Source of the DNA: Ligula intestinalis | Lineage: Eukaryota; Platyhelminthes; Cestoda; Diphyllobothriidea; Diphyllobothriidae | Direction: 5' to 3' | Length of the DNA: 64,000 nucleotides | Assembly: GCA_036362985.1 (NCBI GenBank) | Contig: JAYGXS010000005.1 | Coordinates: 23,595,676 to 23,659,675 of the forward strand | Shown: piece by piece, positions 57,140-64,000 of the stretch | Layout of the letters: the number at the start of each line of letters is the position of its first letter | How positions within the stretch are numbered: position 1 is the first letter of the stretch | Notes under the pieces: model-generated | The model's input: only the letters and a program-made list of their open reading frames with translations | What the model was told of the DNA's origin: nothing | Database searches by the model: none | Made by a program: the position numbers and the translations under genes

Positions 57140-59826
57140 GCGGAACCTGCATCTCAGGGATACGCTCAGTATAGTTTCTCTGAATGCGAGATCAGTTGTA
57201 AATAAAATGACAGAGCTCAGAACAGTAGCTTTTGAGCTTGATCCAGATGTTATTTGTATCGCTAAATCTTGGGCTCACTCTCTAATCTCTGACTCAACGC
57301 TCGCAATAGATAATTTTAGTTTGTACCGATAAGACCACATTGAAAAACGTAGCGGTGGTTGCCTTCTTTATATCAAATCACCTTTTGTACATTTCCCGTT
57401 TCATCTGAGCATTTCGTCGTTTTCAGGAGATGCCTGCCTTATTTTAGCAATCCTCCCACACAATACAAAAGCTGTAATTGGCTGTGTCTATAATACCCCA
57501 TGTTATTCTGGTAATGGAAGTGCGCTCTAAGTACTGCTTGCAAAAGTTGCAGAAGCTGAAGTTGGTGTCAAAATAGTCATAGGTGATTTTAATCTGCCAG
57601 ACGTTGACTGGGAGGCAAATACTTGTTCGCCAAAATTTCAGAAAATGGTAGAAACTATTAACTTTGCAAACATGTCACAATTAGTCAGTTCAGTGACTAG
57701 AGATGAGAGCATATTAGATTTAATTTTTACAAATGACGTTCACCCTCTCTTTATGAACTTTAATCGTGATCACTTCACAAGTGAGCACGCATTAATTCAA
57801 TGTTGTTTTCCAGTCTCCCTTTCTGCAAAGCCTGAGGTAAAATGCAATAACCTCGATTTTGCTAATGCAAACCATGAACTCATCAATAACTTCGTAAGTA
57901 CTCTAGATTGGCATACTATTTTTTTAACTAATGATCCAATCTTTTTCAATGAACTTTTAGAAAACCTTACAGAAAAAATTCACACTTTTATCCCACTTAA
58001 GCCTATTGAATAAAATTCACCGTCCTCTACCGTTCCACATTTTCTCCAAAATCAACTTAAAAATTACGAAAGCAACTTAAGGATCCGTCTAATAGCTCTT
58101 TGTCAGTGCACTTAAGGTTAGCGCAAATATTTGAATAAGCGCTAAAAATAAGGCTTGCAAGAGATAGGCGTAGAGAGTCCCTGGTACTAAATTATGCTCA
58201 CTCTTCCAAATCCGTTGCTCAAGTCTTCCGTTTTCGGTCATCCACTTAGCTTCAGAAAGTCAGTCCAACTTAACTCGATAGTAGTGATCATTTTGTTACA
58301 GAGGATTTGGCCAAAGCAGAAATGTTAAATTCCTTCTTCGCCAAGTTCTTAACAATGGAGACTGGTCCAACACCCAAAATACCTCTGATGTGTGATGCAA
58401 ATCTCACTAAAATTAATTTCTCATCTACAAGCATTCATAAAGAAATAGCTCGTGTCAACAATTCACATTCAGTCGGGACGGATAACATTCCAAACTCATT
58501 TATTCAGCAATAAACAGATTTTCCTCCGTTACTGAGCAAGTTATTGACAATATTTCTCGCAAACGGTTTTTTTCCTGATTCTTGGAAAACTTTTATTGTA
58601 ATTCCAGTTTTTAAATCTGGTTACAGATCTGACATTATAAATTATCGCCGTGTTCATAAAACACCTTCTCTAGCTAAACTGTTTGAAAAATTAATCGCCA
58701 ATAATATTACAGATTTTTGCATAAGCAATCAAATATTCAATAAATCTCAGCATGGTTTTTTACCGGACCGATCTTGTGAAATATCTCATACGTCTTTTCT
58801 TAATCTCCTCACTTCTCTTCGTAACGATCGTTTATCTGTGGTGGTCATCTATTTTGATCTTAGCAAGGCATTTGATAAAGTACCTCATAGGAGACTTCTA
58901 GCCAAACTAGAGGCTATAGGATTTTGTAGACCTCTTATTGACTTTATTAGATCATATCTTTCTAATCGAAAACAACAGACCTTAGTGGGGTCCTCATACT
59001 CTACCCCTACCGCTATTTTAAGCGGTGTCCTTCAAGGTACCGTTCTGGGCCCCCTGTTGAACTTGCTTTATATAAATGATATTTCAACAATAGTTAAACA
59101 CTCTCAATCGTATATATACGCAGACGACTTGAAATTTGTATGCTCCTTCTCTAAAACCACGGCTGAGCGATGCTTTAAACGCATTCATTCGGACTTGGAC
59201 GCTCTACCTGCGTGGAGCTTTACGTGGCAGATAGAGTTCTCGCCTTCTTAGTGCCAGTTCATGTGTTTTGGGCCTGAAAGGCTGCCACAGCCTATCATTT
59301 TTCAAGGTTGCCCCATGACCGAATGTTCTAACATTAAGGACTAAGGTTTAAGTTACACCAATAAATTAGATCTTTCACCGCACGCTGATAGAATTGCAGC
59401 AAAGCTGCTCAGATATGCGGCCTTATCTCTTATAATTTCGACCTTCCCGAAATGAAGCCAGGACTTTATCGTATGCATGTACTTCCTATTCTCGAATACT
59501 GTTGTCCATTCTTCGGTCTAATGAACGAATCTAGCCGTTTAAAAATTGAAAGTGTCCAAAGCAGATTCACTAAAAGGGTCCTCTACCTGGCATTTTCAGA
59601 TACTTCCTACTCAGATGGATGTGAGATAACGAAACTGAAATTTCTTTGGGTCAGGAGACTGGAAGCAGGGTTTCGTCTCCAGTTTCGCCTTTATAATTGT
59701 TCAAATCCCCGCGTTACTCGCCCTTACAACCTAAGAAATTCAACGTTGATTATACTTCCCTGTGAGACCCACTGCTCCAAATTCTCCCTAAACTTAGCGC
59801 GATCTTTGATCACGAACAACCCGTGA
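57140..59826 (+). pseudogene. Family 1 copy 3 ORF2 (endonuclease-reverse transcriptase)
   Basis: Endonuclease: VSLNARSVVNKMTELRTVAF, KIVIGDFNLPDVDWEAN and SEHALIQCCFPV, split by a stop near 57330 and frame changes. RT frame 58544-59251: SGYRSDIINYRRVHKTPSLA, YFDLSKAFDKVPHRRLLAKL, GVLQGTVLGPLLNLLYINDI and YADDLKFVCSFSK. C-terminal frame 59452-59826: LYRMHVLPILEYCCPFFGLM. It is better preserved than copy 1: YADD is intact and the GDFN motif of the nuclease is kept. Confidence 0.88.
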
Positions 59827-59954
59827 TACCCTAAAATTCCACGGGTGCTGTAATATCTATTTCTGAAAATTTTAGCTTGACATGACAACTTCTAAGACTT
59901 TTTTCCAATTAACTATCTCAGGTAAAGCATAAGAAATAATATACTTGGTTTTAG

Positions 59955-60230
59955 TCAAGCAGGTAGCCATAAATCGTGAAGTGTGTGTTAGTAATTTAAA
60001 AGGAATTAATGTCTATGTGGAGTGTTTCATAGACAAAATCTCCGTATTTAAAACCCCTCTATCCGGCAAGACATGGACGCCCAATTGGGACCACATATCT
60101 TCTGTTATAGCCAAACCGGATTCTGTCCTCCAGTTCAAAGTCTTTCAGTTTTCTAAATTTGGCCCCAATTCACTCATCGGTGATGGCAAGATAGACCTCC
60201 TCCCCCTCCTTCAGTCAAATCATGGGAAAA
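59955..60230 (+). CDS. E3 ligase exon 1 found (C2 domain)
   Basis: Contains NVYVECFIDKISVFKTPL and DSVLQFKVFQFSKFGPNSL, the central C2 strands. The exon ends AAA A before GTAGAC. The acceptor is a choice between GTTTTAG and a nearby CAG. Confidence 0.72.
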
Positions 60231-61921
60231 GTAGACTCAGTTTTTTATGTTCAAACTTTAGTATCACTTTGCCATGCCACCGTCCCTATCTTCCGGAAGC
60301 AGCGCTCTGCGGGGTCCATTCTTATCGCATTGGGGCAAATTGATGTAAACATGCAGAATTTTCAGGCCCCAAATGCTTCCAATGCTTACCCCACAATAGA
60401 TAAACAGTCCGTAAGTTACCTCCGCCGTGAAAACTAAAATAAAGTCATGCCATGTTTTCTTTTTACCTTAGCGTTCTGCCTGCTTATTTGTTTGATACAA
60501 GTTTGATAATACAAGTAGCTTTAAGCGTGCCTTTTGTGTTATTTTCATGAAAATAAGATTGTCTTTCATAAAACTGTTGTCCTTGGTATGGTAACGCGTC
60601 ACTGGAGGCCATAATCAGCATTTGAGACTAAACTGGCTTCCTACTTCAGTTGAGGTGTATTGGTAGCAGGGCATATAGTGTTGGATATAGGAGAACAGAA
60701 AATGAATCATTGGTCATTCTACGCTCAAACATTTGCGTTGTTTGTTCTTTTCGGTTTCGTTAGCTTTGGAGTAGACCGTCAGCCACCATTGTTTTACCAA
60801 AAAAACATTTCTCGGCCGAGTCCTTTGCGGCAGTTCTCGAAGAAGAGCCACTCCATTAAACACCCCGGAAGGCTTATCCTCATTAAAGTAGCAAACCATG
60901 TCTTAATGGATTTACTTCACTTCTTGGCTGTAAAGGACTTCTTATGATATATTTGTGTTGAAAAATGTGTTTACTCCTCGCGGCCGATATGATCGGAATC
61001 CTATGTCTTTTATTGTCCAGCGTACCGTCCCTCTAGTAGGCTACCTTTTCGTCCACTGCGTTTGGTTTTCGTAAATCGTAGCTTTTTGCCATGACAGAAA
61101 CCATTTTCTTAACACTTGATCGAAGGAATATATTGACGCATCGACGATAAATTTACGTAAATAATGGAATTTTCCTACTTACAGACATCAGTTGATGGGA
61201 ACCCCGAAGACGACAATGAGCCTGCTCCTCATAATCTGTAAGAAAACTTACTATTATCGCATTTTGCATGTTCAAAACATTTTTTTAGAAAGCGTTACCA
61301 AATGCACTATATTGCACTGGGTTCGATGTTCACTTTTTTCGATAAGCCACCGTTTTCTTGTCCAGGCATCTATTTGCCCTACTTTATTTACTTCTTCCCT
61401 GTTTCGCCTGACCTTACTTTCATCGCGAGTTTTGTAGAATGCTTACCTATTCATGCTGTTAAATGCGATGAAGTCAGACAGCGTTTTGCTCTGTAGGTTG
61501 TTTACCGAAGGCAGTGGTGATGCACCGTCCGAGCCCAGCACGTCAACGATCCAAGAGACGTCTGATGCTCACGAAAACCATTTAGATACGACGACGGCGA
61601 CAACGGCTGCGGTGGCAGCCGCAGCCATGCGAGATCAGGCCCACCTACTGGCAGTCTCCTCAGCAGGACAGGCCTTCTGGTCCGAGCTCATCCGAGCTCT
61701 TTTCGCTTCTTCCCCGCCGAGATCGCCTTCTGCGGGCTCCCTCGGCAGTGGGACTCATCGCCAGCACAATGGCGGGAGACAGAGTGTGCGGCACCGACCC
61801 TCGTATCAGCACCCACGCACCGATTGGACAGACTCTGCCCAACCATGGACCCAGGCGCACGCCGAACGTCGAAGTGCAGCCCCTACATACTTTGACAACA
61901 AACCTCTTCCGGCTGGCTGGG
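59955..61921 (+). CDS. NEDD4-family HECT E3 ubiquitin ligase (ITCH/WWP/Su(dx)-like), 5' part
   Basis: Members of this family use a C2 domain for membranes, WW domains to bind PPxY-type motifs and a HECT domain to transfer ubiquitin. Four exons are supported: 59955-60230, 60262-60410, 61185-61237 and 61497-61921, all phase-consistent. The C2 part has GINVYVECFIDKI, TWTPNWDH and LIGDGKIDLLPLL, then AGSILIALGQIDV. The last exon is Ser/Thr/Ala-rich and ends with YFDNKPLPAGW, the start of a WW domain; the split codon G would give Glu if the next exon begins AA, as in LPPGWE. The remaining WW and HECT exons lie beyond 64000. The first C2 strands and the start codon were not found, and the left edge of the first exon is uncertain (acceptor GGTTTTAG chosen). 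Confidence 0.78.
60231..60261 (+). other. 31-nt intron
   Basis: GTAGACTCAG to AACTTTAG with a T-rich middle. Removal shifts from the upstream frame into the frame that reads AGSILIALGQIDV, the expected end of the C2 domain. Without it the C2 domain ends in unrelated sequence. Confidence 0.65.
60262..60410 (+). CDS. E3 ligase exon 2 (end of C2)
   Basis: Reads SLCHATVPIFRKQRSAGSIL and ALGQIDVNMQNF, then a short linker. It ends in phase 0 at a strong GTAAGT donor (60411). Confidence 0.68.
61185..61237 (+). CDS. E3 ligase exon 3 (acidic linker)
   Basis: 53 nt between CTACTTACAG and GTAAGA, in phase with its neighbours. It encodes TSVDGNPEDDNEPAPHN. Supported only by splice sites and phase. Confidence 0.6.
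61497..61921 (+). CDS. E3 ligase exon 4 (linker and WW start)
   Basis: 425 nt from GCTCTGTAG to GTAGGC. The linker has a run of Ala/Thr (TTATTAAVAAAAM) and ends PTYFDNKPLPAGW. It leaves in phase 1. Confidence 0.75.
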
Positions 61922-63327
61922 GTAGGCTAACTGAAGTTGAATTATGTCGTTGTAGATATGGATAACTTCTCAGCAATTTTGTCGCACCGATCATTTCTAA
62001 AAACTGAGAAGAGTCACGTTAGGTTAATTGCTATCGTAGGGCGTGGTCAGACAATTATTTTATCTTCCTCTGGTTAAATGCAGAAAACTTTCTGATTGTT
62101 ATTTGCTCCTCACTATATGACTGCCTTCGCTATTCTAGACTGGAGTTTCAATAAAGGGCCTTACTTTCGTTTTCGCAATATAAATCTATGGAAATAATTT
62201 CCGTGTGTCTTTAAATACTCCCAATCGCATACACAAGGCGTACTGCAACTGAGCTTGAGAATGGAACATCCATCGATGTTCGTAGATTTGCTCTTGTGGT
62301 CTGTTGCTTATGATGAAAAATTATTGGTTAAGTGCAGGGGATTTCCGTCGATGTATGATTTTTAGAGACCCTTTCATTTTGTGGTACTTCTCTTCAAACT
62401 ATTTCCGCAGAACATAGCGTGGCAGTTGCGGCAGGATAGACTGCGTCAATTGTGTTTCTCCAGTTGTCGGTGAACAGTAGAAAGGTGAAATTCTTAGAAA
62501 TCACTGGGTCTCCTTGAAAAAGTTAAATTTTGGGCCATCCGTTTGATTAGACTGTACGTTAGGCTGCCTCTTAGGACAATGGCTGGTCAAAAATGGACAT
62601 TAAGCTTGCCAATTTTTTTCCAGTCCCTAGTATCTGGCTAGTATCACAACATTTGGTTTCGCTTGCAGCCATTCGTCTGGCGAGATCATGTTTTCGCGTC
62701 CGAGTCAATATCGAAACCCGATAGCTCGACAATCACAGTTTTGGCTCGCGATAGTAATTTTAGTCGTCGAGGACTGATATCTTTCCATTTCGATCGACGC
62801 AGCGCTATTCTATCCTCGTCAATTTTTTGATTGTGTAATCGTCACAATTTCCTGACCTTACTTTTCGTCGCAATTATGAGGATGGCTTTTAAATCCCCAG
62901 GATGCCAAGTTTCGTCACGGACGTTGTTTCTTACTGCCTTGAGTTCAACTGCGGCAATCCAGTTAACTCGTTTCATAACCTCCTTGTTAAAGTCTGCCTC
63001 GTGACTAAAAGCTCTTAGTTCTTGAGCTCGTTGGGCGATAGGTCGTCCACGTCATTTTGGTTATGAATTCAAATTACAAGAGCGTCTGCCTTAGCCTCAT
63101 GTGCCTCATTTTCTGTATCTATCTAACGGATTAGCTATCCAGGAAGTCAAGTTAAGCAAAACAAAGTTTTTGATTAATTAATCATCAGGTGTGTGCAATA
63201 ATATGAAGGGAGGGTAGTGTTAACAAATGTTAAAGCAACAAATCAGCGGCAATTAAGCGAGAGAGGGGGAATTGTTAAGAGATCAAAGGGGCAGGGGAGG
63301 AGGGACGGGTCCTACAATTAATTAATG
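61922..63327. other. Intron of the E3 ligase, no recognised feature
   Basis: No further WW or HECT exon was recognised up to the second Penelope-like fragment. Confidence 0.4.
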
Positions 63328-63780
63328 TCACCTGGTCATCTCGTCGCCGCTTCGCGGCGTCTTGACACCAGTTGTCACTGTCTGCTTATCGTCTCGCGGC
63401 ATGATAGGAGGTGTGCGGACAGATGTTGAGTTTTTTCTCGGTCGCAGGAGTCCTAGAGCTATTGCAAACGCCTTCTGCGCACATAAGCTTGGGTTTGTGT
63501 GGCGTATGGCGACGTCCTCAGCCATCGCAGGTATCCGTTGACGCAGGAACTTGAAATGTTTTGCCGGCACTTTGTACAAGACTCGGAACGCTCGGTCTGC
63601 GTCTATCCGGTGACCGCTGTCGACCAAGTGAGCCAAAATCGCGCTAGATATTGACTTTACCTCGCCTCTTTATAGCCAGGCAGGATGCTGTTCTAGCATG
63701 CGCTTGGATATCCGCTTAGTTTTTCGATCAATATAACCTCCACAGGAGCATGTTAAGTTGTAGAAACCACATTGCCTTGC
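63328..63780 (-). pseudogene. Penelope-like element, GIY-YIG domain, second lineage
   Basis: Minus-strand reading gives FYNLTCSCGGYIDRKTKRIS, the start of a GIY-YIG-type nuclease with its Cys pair. One in-frame TAA follows in HPAWL-stop-RGEVK. Then SSAILAHLVDSGHRID and AFRVLYKVPAKHFKFLRQRI follow. The lineage differs from the PLE at 22.8 kb. RT sequence should lie beyond the window edge (above 64000). Confidence 0.65.
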
Positions 63781-64000
63781 CTTCAAGGCGAAGAAGTGGA
63801 GTGCTTGAAAATATAAATCTTAACTTAGCTGTTGGATATGTACGCGCGATTGCAGTGTTCACGTGAACCTGTACAAGTTCGCTTGCTGGATCCCCTTGAA
63901 AAGGCAATATAAGGCAATTGATCGAAAACGTTCTTTCGCCTTACTCGACTTTCTGAATGCTTACAGGGGTATCATCGCTGATTAGCTATTCGTTGGTGAA
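63781..64000. other. Window edge, unassigned
   Basis: Expected to hold more of the Penelope-like element on the minus strand, but no frame was clear enough to call. Confidence 0.3.

Larger units (their letters stand above)
56597..59840 (+). mobile_element. Family 1 retrotransposon, copy 3
   Basis: Inserted beside or in gypsy C. It has a 5' ORF with an internal duplication, then endonuclease, RT and C-terminal regions in order, ending near 59840 without the 3' hairpin seen at 4.17 kb, so the 3' end is truncated. It lies directly upstream of the first recognised ubiquitin-ligase exon, probably in its intron. Confidence 0.85.

Noticed and set aside
1..64000. CRISPR arrays, bacterial operons or phage modules
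   Set aside because: No regularly spaced identical repeats, Shine-Dalgarno-spaced gene strings or prokaryotic gene families. Introns and retroelements show a eukaryotic genome.

Overview
The window looks like nuclear DNA from a flatworm (Platyhelminthes); a large, repeat-rich cestode genome would fit, but the species cannot be fixed from the sequence. The evidence is: two conserved eukaryotic genes with many exons, introns as short as 31 and 42 nt (known from flatworm genes), Penelope-like elements (PLEs) with small hammerhead ribozyme motifs, and many decayed Jockey/CR1-like, RTE-like and Ty3/gypsy-like elements. Nothing bacterial is visible.

Only two host genes are supported. The first, on the minus strand, is a RACGAP1 (MgcRacGAP/CYK-4) homologue. 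Nine exons from 38620 down to 24208 join in consistent phase to about 689 codons: coiled coil, basic Ser-rich linker, C1 zinc finger, RhoGAP domain with its arginine finger, and a short C-terminal tail. Its extreme N-terminus was not found. The second, on the plus strand at the right edge, is the 5' part of a NEDD4-family HECT ubiquitin ligase of the ITCH/WWP/Su(dx) type. It carries part of a C2 domain, an acidic/Ser/Ala linker and the first residues of a WW domain; the rest lies beyond the window. Its C2 region reads through only if a 31-nt intron is removed.

Layout: 1-5.3 kb, Jockey/CR1-like family 1 with a family 2 fragment; 5.3-6.9 kb, a short non-autonomous LTR element; 7.0-8.1 kb and 14.6-15.7 kb, two parts of a plus-strand gypsy (gypsy B); 8.9-10.2 kb, a second deleted LTR element; 11.1-12.3 kb, a decayed DNA-transposon transposase; 13.4-14.1 kb, a reverse transcriptase (RT) fragment and a hammerhead ribozyme; 15.9-21.6 kb, gypsy A with solo LTRs around and inside it; 22.8-23.5 kb, a PLE remnant with a ribozyme; 24.2-38.6 kb, RACGAP1, with RTE pieces in four introns and a tRNA-Cys half beside a ribozyme copy in another; 38.6-44 kb, no recognisable gene; 44-53.7 kb, families 2 and 3 and a second copy of the short LTR element; 54.3-56.6 kb, a Tc1/mariner-like remnant and gypsy C; 56.6-59.8 kb, family 1 again; 60-61.9 kb, the ubiquitin ligase; 63.3-63.8 kb, a second PLE lineage.

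Almost every mobile element is broken by stops, frameshifts, deletions or nesting. The least damaged are family 2 at 51.2-53.7 kb and family 1 at 56.6-59.8 kb. The least expected items are the intact hammerhead core at 14009-14052, two related copies that share altered catalytic positions but keep their stem, the tRNA-Cys half next to one of them, the paired non-autonomous LTR elements, and the 31-nt intron.
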